Made by a program: the position numbers and the translations under genes
The notes under the pieces: model-generated
What the model was told of the DNA's origin: nothing
The model's database searches: none
The model's input: only the letters and a program-made list of their open reading frames with translations
Assembly (NCBI RefSeq): GCF_003852525.1
Contig: NZ_QAJL01000002.1
Span: forward strand, 467,039 to 531,038
DNA length: 64,000 nucleotides
Direction: 5' to 3'
From: Pedobacter sp. KBW06
GTDB lineage: Bacteria > Bacteroidota > Bacteroidia > Sphingobacteriales > Sphingobacteriaceae
Shown: piece by piece, positions 17,359-27,250 of the stretch
How the letters are laid out: every line of letters begins with the position of its first letter
Position numbering within the stretch: the stretch's first letter is position 1

Positions 17359-18561
17359 ATGGACAAAATCCAATTACCCATCTTCTTAAAAAGATACGCC
17401 AATAGTGAGCATACAGAACTTCAGCATGAAGCGTTTATCGCATGGACAAAAAACGCTTCTATTGCTGAAATAGAGGATGCCATAGCACTTTACCTCCAAT
17501 ACGAAGATCAAAATCAGGGTATCGAATTGCCATCTTCCGAATTTATCAATGGACTGGAATCCAGACTCGACGAACTGGATCAAAAGCCAACCTTTACAGG
17601 AACCAGACTTTGGTATTCCATTGCCGCAGCAGTAGCGATGATGGCTTTATGCGTGTTTTTCTTTACAGGCCCCCGGTATAAGTCTGCACAAAGCCAGGTC
17701 AGCCTTGTTAACGGGATCGATCTGCAACCAGGAAAACATCAGGCAGTCCTTACTTTAGCCAATGGTTCGAAGATTGAATTGGAGGATTTACAAAAAGGCC
17801 GGTTTGCTTCGGAAGCGGGGGTAATTTTAGAAAAATCGGAAGATGGACAGATCAGCTATAAAACAAATAACAATACGGCTTCTGCCAAAGAAAGACCACT
17901 TTCCTATAACACCGTCTCGACCCCTAAAGGGGGGCTATATCAGGTCATTTTACCAGATGGAACAAAAGTATGGCTCAATGCCGCTTCTTCCTTAAAATAT
18001 CCGGTTCAGTTTGCCAGTCAGGAACGAAGGGTAACCTTAACCGGTGAGGCTTACTTCGAAGTGAGCAAGCGGAAGGCCCAGCCTTTTATCGTTAGCACCG
18101 ACCAGCAGGTAGTCAAAGTCCTGGGCACTCATTTTAACATCAATAGTTATTCTGATCATCGTCAGACCAGTACGACCTTATTAGAAGGACGTGTTAGCGT
18201 ATCTGCTTTAGCCCGGCCTTCTGCCTCGAAAATACTGGAGCCCGGACAGCAGGCCCAGCTTAAAGGCACAGAGATAACCCTGACGAAAGCCAACACTGAG
18301 GCTGTCATGGCATGGAAGAGAAACCTGTTCAGCTTCGATGATGCAGATCTGAAAACGATTATGACTGAGTTCTCCAGATGGTATGATGTTCCTGTCTTTT
18401 TCGAAGGAACGATGCCTGAGCAAAGATTTACCGGTGAAATCGCTAAAAATATTAAGGCCTCCGAATTCCTGGAAATCCTAAGCAGCTTCAAAGTGAAATT
18501 CAGAATTGAAGGCAATGACAAAAATAAAATGTTATCCAGAATCATCGTATCTACTAAATAA
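17359..18561 (+). CDS. FecR-family anti-sigma factor 1
   Basis: Inner-membrane protein that holds the adjacent sigma factor and relays a signal from the SusC N-terminal domain. The order is a short cytoplasmic anti-sigma region (residues 1-80), one membrane helix (LWYSIAAAVAMMALCVFFF, about 90-108), then the periplasmic FecR domain (VSTPKGGLYQVILPDGTKVWLNAASSL, LTGEAYFEV, VLGTHFNINSY, LEGRVSV) and a C-terminal STN-binding part with FSRWYDVPVFF. At 400 residues it is the usual size. Sigma, fecR, susC and susD follow in order. Confidence 0.92.
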   Translation: MDKIQLPIFLKRYANSEHTELQHEAFIAWTKNASIAEIEDAIALYLQYEDQNQGIELPSSEFINGLESRLDELDQKPTFTGTRLWYSIAAAVAMMALCVFFFTGPRYKSAQSQVSLVNGIDLQPGKHQAVLTLANGSKIELEDLQKGRFASEAGVILEKSEDGQISYKTNNNTASAKERPLSYNTVSTPKGGLYQVILPDGTKVWLNAASSLKYPVQFASQERRVTLTGEAYFEVSKRKAQPFIVSTDQQVVKVLGTHFNINSYSDHRQTSTTLLEGRVSVSALARPSASKILEPGQQAQLKGTEITLTKANTEAVMAWKRNLFSFDDADLKTIMTEFSRWYDVPVFFEGTMPEQRFTGEIAKNIKASEFLEILSSFKVKFRIEGNDKNKMLSRIIVSTK

Positions 18562-18639
18562 CCACAGCTAATTAACAGAACCTAAACCACCAAACCAACC
18601 AAAGATGAAAAGACAACTACGAAAGCCCTGAGCATCATC

Positions 18640-18706
18640 GCGTTTTAAAAATCACGAAGCCGGAAAATGGGTCGAAGCACTTTCCGGCAGAGCCTGAGTA
18701 AAACGC
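18640..18706 (+). ncRNA. nested double-stem leader structure before susC1
   Basis: Outer stem GCGTTTTA (18640-18647) with TAAAACGC (18699-18706), both perfect. Inner stem GCCGGAAA (18659-18666) with TTTCCGGC (18681-18688); the loop contains GTCGA. No T-run follows, so it is not a plain terminator. A matching structure lies before susC2. Confidence 0.6.
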
Positions 18707-18758
18707 AAAAACAATTGCTATAACCATTTCAGTATGAACTCAAACTAACGCAAAACTA

Positions 18759-21700
18759 ATGAAAATTAATGCGATTACTACCGCTATGCCCCGAAATTGG
18801 GGATCATCCAAAATATTGCTGATGATGAAACTGATTACCTTTATGGTCTTTATAACCCTGATGCAGGCCAGTGCTGCAGGTTATGGACAACGAATCAATT
18901 TATCGGAGAAAAATGCCCCTTTGAAAGAGGTACTCCAATCCATTAAAAAGCAGAGTGGATACCTGTTTTTTTATAACGCTGACGACCTCAAAGCGCGCAA
19001 CCTCAGCATCAATATCAGGAATGCAACGCTGGAAGAAACATTGAGCGCTTGTTTTAAAGACCTGCCTTTCACGTATAAAATTATTCAGAACACCGTCGTC
19101 CTGACAAAAAGGGAGCAAACACTTATAGACAGGTTATCCACATACTTTTCCACAATAGATGTGAAAGGCAGAATTGTTGACGAAATGGGGAGGTCACTTG
19201 TTGGCGCCACTATCAGTATTGTCATCAGTGAGGGCGACAACGACAAAAAAACGGGCGACTATTCCCTCACTTTAAAAGGAAGAAATGCCGCAGCAATCAG
19301 TGATAAAAACGGAGAATTTTCCCTGAAAAATGTAGATGAAAAAGCAGTACTGCTCATTTCCTTCCTTGGATACAAGACTCAACCAGTGAAAGTTGCAAAA
19401 GAAATTGGTGTAATTAAAATGATTCCGGACGAAGGAAACCTGCAGGAAGTAACGGTAACAATGAACACCGGATACCAGTCTATTGCCAGGGAGAGAAGTG
19501 CCGGAGCCATTGCAAAACCGGATATGGACATCTTAAAAAACCGTTCCGGATCCATGAGCGTGATTCAGCGGCTGGACGGACTTATTCCGGGATTAGTTAT
19601 TAACAATTCCACAAGTCCTACCGGAAATATTATCAACACTAAGAGAAGCTCTTCTATCCTTATCAGAGGACTCAGTACCATTAGTGACTTCACCAATCGC
19701 GACCCACTCTTTGTAGTCAACGGTGTTCCGGTAACAGATATCAACACTTTAAATCCTAATGATGTAGAAGACATTACTGTATTGAAAGATGCAACTTCTG
19801 CATCAATCTGGGGTTCGAGGGCTGCCAACGGTGTCATTGTCATCACTACAAAAAAGGGAACAAACAACGGAGAACTTAAGGTAAACTATGATGGCTTTAT
19901 CAATTTCCAGGGAAAGCCTGATCTGGGTTATCTGAATACGATGAACAGTAAGAACTTTATACAAAGTGCAAAGGAAATCTTCGACCCCGTTTTAAATCCC
20001 TGGACAACGGTCATCAAACCTGTAGTAGGTAACGGAACAGCGCCGGTATCCCCACATGAATTGATTCTCTATAACCAATCCCGCGGATTAATTACTTCCG
20101 CTCAGGCAGATGAGCAGTTAAATGCACTTGCAGCACAATCTAATTTATCACAGATTAACGATCTCTGGTATCGCAATTCTGCATTAATGAACCATACCCT
20201 TTCCTTATCGGGCGGAGGCAGCAAATACAGTTTTTATGGCTCAGGTGCTTATACAAAAACACAAAGCAATACTCCTGGTGCTAAAAATGATGATTACAGC
20301 CTCAACCTGCGTCAGGATTTCAAATTCAATGACCGGATAAAGATGTACCTGATCACCGATCTGAGAAATAACCTGAGCAGTTCCAAAAATACGGTTAGCC
20401 CGGATGCCCGCTTTTTACCATATGCCATGTTTCAGAATCCAGATGGCAGCAATGCAGATATGTCCTGGTTATATCGCATCGACGACCTGAGAACAAGTTA
20501 TGAAAACAAAAGTCTGATCAGTCTGAAGTACAATCCAATGGACGAAATCAATACCGGCAGTACAAAAAGTAACCTTTTCAGAGGAAGAATAACTACCGGA
20601 ATTACGGCCAGTCTTTTAAGCGGATTAAGGTATGAAGGCATTTTTGGAATCAGCAGGGCGCAAAGTAAAACTGTCAGCTTTCTTGAACAGAACAATTACA
20701 ATGTACGTTCAGAGCTAACCTCTTTTACCGTCGCAGCAGCTACCGCCGGGGCCAGGCCCACCTATTATCTACCAGAATCTGGTGGAAGAAATTCCCTGAC
20801 CAATATCGTAAACCAGGACTGGACCTTGAGAAATCAACTTGTTTACGACCATGCCTGGAAAGAAAAAATACACCAGATTACTTTCCTGCTAGGGCAAGAA
20901 GTGCAAAAACAAACGTCAAATCAGATCAGGACAACAGTAAGAGGATACAACAACCAGCTATTGTCCTATGGGCTGATCGACTATGCCACACTTAATTTAA
21001 AAGGACTATCAAACCCGGTAATGCCAAGCGGGCTGGGAAATAGCCTTCTGTCCAACGATTTATACAGTGAAAGTGAATCTGACGCCCGATTCAATTCTTA
21101 TTATGCAAATGGCGGTTATACCTATGCCGGAAAATACACCATCAATGCCGGAGCGAGAATAGACAAATCTAACCTGTTTGGAAAGGATAAATCAGCACAG
21201 AACAAACCCGTATGGAGTACCGGTCTGGCCTGGCAAATAGGAAAAGAGAATTTCATGAGCGATCTTTCCTGGCTCAATGCTTTAGTGATCCGCAGCAGTT
21301 ATGGAATTACCGGAAACACACCTAATCCGGGGACTGCAGCTTCAAAAGATATCCTATCCTCTGTTACCAATCCATTTTATCCGGGTGGTGTTGGCCTCAA
21401 CCTCTCTACTCCTGCCAACAGAACCTTAACCTGGGAAACCACAAAAAACCTAAATCTTGGCGTAGATTTTAGTTTATTAAACTACCGGTTAAAGGGAACC
21501 ATAGATTTTTACAAGAAAAAAACAGAAAATCTGATCGGGTTTATGGACTTAAACCCCTTCACCGGATTCCCAAGCATTACCGGAAATGCCGGCGATATGA
21601 ACAATATAGGTATCGACCTGAACATTTCTTCTGTAAACCTGGTTCAAGGCGATTTTAAATGGAATACCTTACTGACCCTGAGTTTCAATAAGAACAAAAT

Positions 21701-22460
21701 TACCCGTTTAAACCTCTCAAGTCCGATTGTGCTTGGCAGTGATAAAATCAACAAACCATATCTGGAAGGATACTCCGCCTTCTCTGTATTTGCATACGAG
21801 TATGCAGGTCTGGACAATGCCGGAAATCCACAAATTAAACTGAACGACGGAACCATCACTAAAGCATTGAATATTGCCAAACCCGATGATGTGAAATACA
21901 TGGGAAGTTTTCAGCCTAAATGGAGCGGAGGCTTAAGTAATACCATTGGCTACAAAGCATTCTCATTAACTATAAACACCGTATTTAACCTCGGCTATGT
22001 GATGCGAAGAGATGTCAATTCCCTATATGCAGGGAGAGGCCTTTATTCCGACTCAGGATTTGGAGGAAATGTCAATTCAGAATTTATTAACCGCTGGAAA
22101 AAACCAGGAGATGAAGCATCGACTAACATTCCGGGATATATTTCATCTGGATCAGCAAGCCTGGCCGCCAGGGATGTCTCTTATTATACCATGGCGGATG
22201 TGAATGTTCTTGATGCGGCTTACCTGAAACTTCGTGATTTAACCCTGGCTTATAGTTTACCAAAACATTTAATGACTAAGCTAAAGGTTGATGGCATTAG
22301 CTTCCGGGCACAATTATCGAATGTAATGCTATGGAAAGCGAATAAATATGGAATTGATCCTGAGTTTCATAATGCCTTGGGAGGATCTGTTGCCGGGGGA
22401 TTGAGAACGGCGCCTTTCAACCAGCACAGCATTACTTTAGGTGCCCATATTAGTTTTTAA
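18759..22460 (+). CDS. SusC/RagA-family TonB-dependent outer-membrane receptor 1 (with STN domain)
   Basis: Outer-membrane beta-barrel of 1233 residues that imports a bulky ligand together with SusD. After the signal region (MKLITFMVFITLMQASA) comes an STN signalling domain (about 50-115, NAPLKEVLQSIKKQSGYLFF), then a carboxypeptidase-regulatory-like domain with an unusual 20-residue insertion (ISEGDNDKKTG), the plug (VVNGVPVTDINTLNPNDVED, DATSASIWGSRAANGVIVI) and the barrel, ending in an aromatic residue. The STN domain means it signals to FecR1. The substrate cannot be read from the sequence. Confidence 0.94.
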   Translation: MKINAITTAMPRNWGSSKILLMMKLITFMVFITLMQASAAGYGQRINLSEKNAPLKEVLQSIKKQSGYLFFYNADDLKARNLSINIRNATLEETLSACFKDLPFTYKIIQNTVVLTKREQTLIDRLSTYFSTIDVKGRIVDEMGRSLVGATISIVISEGDNDKKTGDYSLTLKGRNAAAISDKNGEFSLKNVDEKAVLLISFLGYKTQPVKVAKEIGVIKMIPDEGNLQEVTVTMNTGYQSIARERSAGAIAKPDMDILKNRSGSMSVIQRLDGLIPGLVINNSTSPTGNIINTKRSSSILIRGLSTISDFTNRDPLFVVNGVPVTDINTLNPNDVEDITVLKDATSASIWGSRAANGVIVITTKKGTNNGELKVNYDGFINFQGKPDLGYLNTMNSKNFIQSAKEIFDPVLNPWTTVIKPVVGNGTAPVSPHELILYNQSRGLITSAQADEQLNALAAQSNLSQINDLWYRNSALMNHTLSLSGGGSKYSFYGSGAYTKTQSNTPGAKNDDYSLNLRQDFKFNDRIKMYLITDLRNNLSSSKNTVSPDARFLPYAMFQNPDGSNADMSWLYRIDDLRTSYENKSLISLKYNPMDEINTGSTKSNLFRGRITTGITASLLSGLRYEGIFGISRAQSKTVSFLEQNNYNVRSELTSFTVAAATAGARPTYYLPESGGRNSLTNIVNQDWTLRNQLVYDHAWKEKIHQITFLLGQEVQKQTSNQIRTTVRGYNNQLLSYGLIDYATLNLKGLSNPVMPSGLGNSLLSNDLYSESESDARFNSYYANGGYTYAGKYTINAGARIDKSNLFGKDKSAQNKPVWSTGLAWQIGKENFMSDLSWLNALVIRSSYGITGNTPNPGTAASKDILSSVTNPFYPGGVGLNLSTPANRTLTWETTKNLNLGVDFSLLNYRLKGTIDFYKKKTENLIGFMDLNPFTGFPSITGNAGDMNNIGIDLNISSVNLVQGDFKWNTLLTLSFNKNKITRLNLSSPIVLGSDKINKPYLEGYSAFSVFAYEYAGLDNAGNPQIKLNDGTITKALNIAKPDDVKYMGSFQPKWSGGLSNTIGYKAFSLTINTVFNLGYVMRRDVNSLYAGRGLYSDSGFGGNVNSEFINRWKKPGDEASTNIPGYISSGSASLAARDVSYYTMADVNVLDAAYLKLRDLTLAYSLPKHLMTKLKVDGISFRAQLSNVMLWKANKYGIDPEFHNALGGSVAGGLRTAPFNQHSITLGAHISF

Positions 22461-22480
22461 TTTATTTTAAAATTTATCAC

Positions 22481-23929
22481 ATGAAAACACCAACGATAAA
22501 AATATATGTCATCTTGCTGCTACTGATAACAGGATTATATTCCTGCAAGAAAAGCTTTCTTGAGGTAGAGCCAAAAGGAAAGTTAATCGCAAAGAACACC
22601 AACGATTACAACCTGTTACTAAACAGTCCTTTTTTTAATGCCGCCGACATTGACGGGCAATTGTTTCTGGGTGATGAGCTCACTTCTACCGAACCTTATT
22701 TTAAGAATATGTTTACCCTGAAATCTAAACGTTCTTTTCAATATGCGGATGTGATTTATGAGCCTAATGAAGATGGGTCTGAAATTAAAGCCCTGATGAA
22801 ACAGCTTTACACTTACAACATAGTTATCAATGAGGTCATGAATTCCGAAGGAGGGACGGATGAACAAAAACTTACCTTAAAAGCGGAGGCCCTAACCAAC
22901 AGGGCCTGGATTTACTTTATGCTGATCAACTATTATGGAAAACCATACCTGGAAGCAACAGCGGCTACAGATCCCGGATTTCCTATCGTTACTGCTGCCG
23001 ATGTGACCCTAAACAAATTTGAAAGGGCGTCCGTGAAAGCAGTCTATGACTTTATGATCAATGATCTTCAAACGGCTATTCCTGCCTTACCCATCTCAGC
23101 CGGAAACAGAACACGGGTATCGAAGTCCGGAGCAGAAGCCCTTTTAGGAAAGATTTATTTATTTATGGGAAAATACCAGGAAGGTCTGGTTCAAATGGAC
23201 AATGCTTTTTCCCATCTTCCAACAACCTATAGAGTAGAACTCTACGACTACAACGTCACACTTGCAGTTAACGGCACATGGGGTTACAATCCTGCCACCA
23301 GCCCTTCCGGCTTTTTGCTGGGCGCTGCCACAGTAACCGACAACCTGGAAGTACTCTTTCCTAAACAACTATCAAACAATTATACTTTCCTTTCAAATGA
23401 TCTGTTGCTGAATGCTCAGACTGTTGGATTATATGGAGCAAAGGACCAGCGTTTAAAACTCCTCAGCAGTAATTATTACGGCGGTGCTCCAATTAAAGCA
23501 ACAGCTGTCAAAAGAAAAATAGGACCTGTTTTAGTACAGTTGGGAATGAGCATGCCCGACATGTACCTGATCAGGGCAGAGCTAAAAGCCCGTACCTCGG
23601 ACATAGCAGCTGCAAAAACAATCATGGAAACATTCCTGAAAAACAGAATGCCCGCAGCCGACGCCGTCCTGAACATTACAGATCAGACTGCGATGATTAA
23701 ATTCATCATCGAAGAACGGATCAGAGAATTTGCACTGCAGGGGCATCGCTGGTTTGATATGCGCAGGTTGTCCGTAGACCCCATTTTTGCGGGAACGACC
23801 TATGCGCATCAGGCCTTGTCAGAAACAGGAGAAGTAGTGGGCACGTTCCCATTGAAACCTGAACGGTTTGTCTTCCGCTTCCCTGCAAAAGTCATCAATG
23901 CCAATCCTGGAATGCCTGACAATCCTTAA
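22481..23929 (+). CDS. SusD/RagB-family lipoprotein 1
   Basis: Surface lipoprotein forming the lid of the SusC1 channel and binding its ligand. The signal ends LYSC (lipobox), followed by KKSFLEVEPKG, the typical SusD opening. TPR-like helices and the C-terminal IIEERIREFALQGHRWFDMRR motif confirm the family. It has 482 residues and starts 20 bp after susC1. A terminator follows. Confidence 0.93.
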   Translation: MKTPTIKIYVILLLLITGLYSCKKSFLEVEPKGKLIAKNTNDYNLLLNSPFFNAADIDGQLFLGDELTSTEPYFKNMFTLKSKRSFQYADVIYEPNEDGSEIKALMKQLYTYNIVINEVMNSEGGTDEQKLTLKAEALTNRAWIYFMLINYYGKPYLEATAATDPGFPIVTAADVTLNKFERASVKAVYDFMINDLQTAIPALPISAGNRTRVSKSGAEALLGKIYLFMGKYQEGLVQMDNAFSHLPTTYRVELYDYNVTLAVNGTWGYNPATSPSGFLLGAATVTDNLEVLFPKQLSNNYTFLSNDLLLNAQTVGLYGAKDQRLKLLSSNYYGGAPIKATAVKRKIGPVLVQLGMSMPDMYLIRAELKARTSDIAAAKTIMETFLKNRMPAADAVLNITDQTAMIKFIIEERIREFALQGHRWFDMRRLSVDPIFAGTTYAHQALSETGEVVGTFPLKPERFVFRFPAKVINANPGMPDNP

Positions 23930-23956
23930 TCATATCCTTCCTATCATAATCAACCA

Positions 23957-24012
23957 AAGAAGTCCTCTCTGATGCTGTTCAGTTCACACATCCGGGAGGG
24001 CTCTTTCTTTTT
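23957..24012 (+). terminator. probable terminator of susCD1
   Basis: AGtCCTCtCtGATG pairs with CATCcGgGAGGgCT across a loop and is followed by a T-rich run. The stem has three mismatches, so strength is uncertain. Confidence 0.55.
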
Positions 24013-24024
24013 ACTCCTTTTCTA

Positions 24025-24055
24025 AGGGGTTCTTTTCCCTGATTCATTCGTCTTA
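24025..24055 (+). promoter_or_regulatory. ECF-type promoter motif before the tlpA pair
   Basis: AGGGGTTCTTTT, 8 bases, CATTCGTC, then TTA. It is nearly identical to the motif before fecR1, and lies 33 bp from the start codon. It suggests the thioredoxin pair is a separate target of the same sigma factor. Confidence 0.6.
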
Positions 24056-24084
24056 GGTATATAAATCTAAACCAATCTTAACAG

Positions 24085-25224
24085 ATGAAGAAAATAATCC
24101 TTACAGGTCTTTTGGGCCTGTTGCTTAACATCCCACTGTGGGCACAAAAAAACAATGGATACGTGATTACAGGCAAAATAGAAAACCAGGGCAATGCAAA
24201 AGTTTTACTTGGGTATCCGGACAAAAGTAGCGCGAATGGCATGCACATTGATTCTGTGGCAGCTGTAGATGGCTTTTTTACCTTACAAGGAACTATAACT
24301 GAACCTACCCTGGCCTACCTTTTCACAAAAGTACGCTCAAAAAACATGAACATGCAGCAATTCGTTCTCTCTCCTACCCGGATTCAGATCAGCGGAGACG
24401 CCAAAAACCTTGACCAGGCTAAGCTGAGTGACGATTTCTACAATGCTCCTTTCAACAAATACAAACAGCTATCCGAAATGCCTGATTTGATTTCAGCACG
24501 TTTGGATCAGCATTACCGACTCGCTAAAAAAGCAAAAGATACGTTGTTAATAAAGCAGTATAGCGATAGCATTAAGGTTGCAGATGAGCAGAAGGACCAG
24601 ATCAGGAAACAATTCATTGCTGCACATCCAAAAGCATGGATTACGCCCTATATCATGCAAGCCTACCTAGTTTCTACCCCGGTAGAAATTCTGGAGCCCA
24701 TGTACCTTAAACTGGATAAAAGCATTCAAAAAACTGCTTATGGCAAAGTAATCGCAGACAAGATTAATGGATTAAAAGCCACTAAACCAGGTCAGCAGGC
24801 CATTGGTTTTATCAAGACCGACAAAGAAGGCAAAACCATAGATCTGGGGAAATACAAAGGAAAATACGTGTTACTGGATTTCTGGGGAAGCTGGTGTGGT
24901 CCATGTCGTGCCAGCCATCCACATTTAAAAGCACTTTATCAGCAGTATAAAGATAAAGGCTTTGAAATATTAGGGATCGCTTATGAAAACGGAGCTTCAC
25001 TTGCCGAACAAAAAAAGAGCTGGTTAAAAGCCATAACAGAAGATGGTTTGCCATGGACACAACTGTTAAGCAATGAGGGTGCAGAAAAACAGGACATCGT
25101 TAAACTGTATGGCGTCAGCGCCTTTCCTACCAAAATCCTCTTAGATAAAAAAGGTAAAATACTGGCTCGATACACAGGAGATGGCACAGACATCGATGGA
25201 AAACTAGCTGAATTAATAAAATAA
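24085..25224 (+). CDS. TlpA-like thiol:disulfide oxidoreductase with DUF4369-type N-terminus (1)
   Basis: Exported 379-residue protein. A signal peptide (MKKIILTGLLGLLLNIPLWAQ) is followed by a beta-rich domain of the DUF4369 type (ITGKIENQGNAKVLLGYP), a helical linker and a C-terminal thioredoxin domain with active site WCGPC (Cys271, Cys274) and a cis-Pro region (AFPTKILLDKKG). Such proteins reduce disulfides in the periplasm; the partner is unknown. It starts a two-gene set with the next tlpA (15-bp gap). Confidence 0.88.
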   Translation: MKKIILTGLLGLLLNIPLWAQKNNGYVITGKIENQGNAKVLLGYPDKSSANGMHIDSVAAVDGFFTLQGTITEPTLAYLFTKVRSKNMNMQQFVLSPTRIQISGDAKNLDQAKLSDDFYNAPFNKYKQLSEMPDLISARLDQHYRLAKKAKDTLLIKQYSDSIKVADEQKDQIRKQFIAAHPKAWITPYIMQAYLVSTPVEILEPMYLKLDKSIQKTAYGKVIADKINGLKATKPGQQAIGFIKTDKEGKTIDLGKYKGKYVLLDFWGSWCGPCRASHPHLKALYQQYKDKGFEILGIAYENGASLAEQKKSWLKAITEDGLPWTQLLSNEGAEKQDIVKLYGVSAFPTKILLDKKGKILARYTGDGTDIDGKLAELIK

Positions 25225-25239
25225 CCAAAACCATACATA

Positions 25240-26394
25240 ATGAAAAGAATAACCTATATGATTGCTGGAATCAGCTTTTTAGCTTTTACTGCAGATGCAC
25301 AAAATAGCTTTTCCGTAAACGGAAAGTTTAGCAGCTTAAAAGAAGACATGAAAGTCTTTTTAAATTACAGACAAAACAGCAAGAGAATAGCAGACTCTGC
25401 CATCACAAAAAATGGGACATTCAGCTTCAAAGGACAAATAGGAAATGAGCCTATAAAAGCATCCATTACCCTTAAACCTGTCAGCTCAGATCCGTCCAAA
25501 TCTTTTATTGAGAAAATGTTGAGAAGTGACGAACAGGATTTCTTTCTTGAACAGGGAACCATCTCCGTAAAAGGAACATCAACCGCAAAAACAGCATTGA
25601 TCACCGGCGGAAAAACACAGTCTGAATATCTGGCGCTTCAGGCATTGTTAAAACCAGAGAAGGATCAGGCAGCCCCATTGAGAGAACAAATGATTCCCAT
25701 ATTGGTTCGCACACAAGGAAAAGGAATGGATACCATAAAACGTCTACAGGAAATCCAAAAACTGATAGGTCCTTTAAGTCAGAAGGAAGATGCAAAAGAA
25801 GAAGCTTTTATCAAAGCCAATCCCGATTCTTATGTCAGCTTTAATCTGGTTCAGGAAAGGGGAGGAATTATCAGGCCCAAAACATTTGAACCATTATTCA
25901 ATAGCCTGAGTTCCCGTTTAAGAAATACAGAAAACGGCAAAGCCCTGGCAAAAAAACTGGACATCGTAAAGAAAACCGCAGTTGGAGTTAAGGCGATGGA
26001 TTTTAGTCAGCCGGATGTAAGTGGTAAAATGGTTTCTTTGAGCTCCTATAAAGGAAAGTATGTGTTACTGGATTTCTGGGCAAGCTGGTGTGGTCCTTGT
26101 CGCGCGGAAAACCCAAATGTTTTAAAGGCTTACAAAGAATTTAAAGATAAAAACTTTGATATCCTTGCGGTCTCTTTAGATGATAAGAAAGAGAACTGGC
26201 TAAAAGCTGTAAAAGATGATGCTTTGCCCTGGACTCAGGTGAGTGACCTGATGGGTTGGAAAAATCAGGCAGCAGGGTTTTATGCCATCACCGCTATTCC
26301 ACAAAATTTCCTGATTGATCCCAATGGAGTGATCATTGCCAGTAACCTTCGCGGAGAAGAGTTGGCGAAAAAACTGAGTCAGTTAATTAAATAA
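25240..26394 (+). CDS. TlpA-like thiol:disulfide oxidoreductase with DUF4369-type N-terminus (2)
   Basis: Second member of the pair, 384 residues, with the same layout: signal peptide (ISFLAFTADAQ), DUF4369-like domain (FSVNGKFSSLKEDMKVFLNY), helical linker, thioredoxin domain with DFWASWCGPCRAENPNV and IPQNFLIDPNG. It differs from its neighbour by ASWCGPC versus GSWCGPC and by the ENPNVLKAYKEF helix. The same two subtypes recur at the end of the second module. A strong terminator follows. Confidence 0.88.
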   Translation: MKRITYMIAGISFLAFTADAQNSFSVNGKFSSLKEDMKVFLNYRQNSKRIADSAITKNGTFSFKGQIGNEPIKASITLKPVSSDPSKSFIEKMLRSDEQDFFLEQGTISVKGTSTAKTALITGGKTQSEYLALQALLKPEKDQAAPLREQMIPILVRTQGKGMDTIKRLQEIQKLIGPLSQKEDAKEEAFIKANPDSYVSFNLVQERGGIIRPKTFEPLFNSLSSRLRNTENGKALAKKLDIVKKTAVGVKAMDFSQPDVSGKMVSLSSYKGKYVLLDFWASWCGPCRAENPNVLKAYKEFKDKNFDILAVSLDDKKENWLKAVKDDALPWTQVSDLMGWKNQAAGFYAITAIPQNFLIDPNGVIIASNLRGEELAKKLSQLIK

Positions 26395-26418
26395 AAAATA
26401 CCGTTAAATTTCATACTT

Positions 26419-26480
26419 AGAGGGCTGTCAAAAATTAGTTAATGGTATCATTAGCGAACTTTTTTGACGGCCCTTCTTCT
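26419..26480 (+). terminator. intrinsic terminator between the two modules
   Basis: AGGGCtGTCAAAAA (26421-26434) pairs with TTTTTGACgGCCCT (26461-26474) across a 26-base loop, with a pyrimidine-rich run after it. Confidence 0.65.
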
Positions 26481-26597
26481 TTTACCTTCAACATGCTTCT
26501 GATCCTAATCACTACATAATCATAATATTGTAGAAAAAATTATTTAACATTGGGTTCGAATAACATTATAATTCTACCCGGGGGGGATAAAGGGGAC

Positions 26598-27164
26598 ATG
26601 GGATTTTACCAGGCCAATTCAGATTTGGAACTTGTCGACTTGCTTAAGCAGGATGATCGGGATGCCTTTGCCGAAATATACCGCAGGCATGCCCATCGGC
26701 TTACCGATTTTGCCAGTTCAAAACTATATTCTTTAAACGATGCAAGAGACCTGATTCAGGACCTATTCGCAGGTTTATGGGCAGATCGCAGTAAAATACC
26801 CGTTAGCACTTCTTTGCAATCCTATCTGTTTGCGTCAGTAAGGTATAAAGTCATTGATAAAATCCGTAAGAATGTAACCCGGGAGGAGTATGCCATTATT
26901 GTTCAGTCTTTAGCCATGCATACCAGCCATAACCCTGAAAAAGAACTGGAAGCAAAAGAGCTGAAGAAGATTGTAGACCTTGCTATTGAGCAACTTCCTC
27001 CGCGTACCAGAGAGATCTATAAACTGAGCAGAGATGAGCATCAAACCATATCCGAAATTGCCACACAACTCAACTTATCTGATCAGACTGTAAAAAATCA
27101 ACTGACGACAGCAATGAAATCACTACGGGAGACGCTGGAGCGCCTTTCAATACTGTTGCTCTGA
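26598..27164 (+). CDS. ECF (FecI-like) RNA polymerase sigma factor 2
   Basis: A 188-residue ECF sigma factor. Region 2: DAFAEIYRRHAHRLTDFA and DLIQDLFAGLWADR; region 4: LPPRTREIYKLSRDEHQTISEIATQLNLSDQTVKNQL. The start at 26598 is chosen because AAGGGGAC precedes the ATG; an in-frame TTG at 26550 would add 16 residues. It heads the second sigma/FecR/SusCD module. The AGGGGKTCTTTT motif seen in module 1 is not present before fecR2, so the two sigma factors may have different target sequences. Confidence 0.92.
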   Translation: MGFYQANSDLELVDLLKQDDRDAFAEIYRRHAHRLTDFASSKLYSLNDARDLIQDLFAGLWADRSKIPVSTSLQSYLFASVRYKVIDKIRKNVTREEYAIIVQSLAMHTSHNPEKELEAKELKKIVDLAIEQLPPRTREIYKLSRDEHQTISEIATQLNLSDQTVKNQLTTAMKSLRETLERLSILLL

Positions 27165-27250
27165 TCTCATTTTTTAAAACTTTTTTTTAAAATGTTATAG
27201 TACCTCAGACCTGTTAATACGACAATGCAGCAAACCTCAACTGTATTGAA

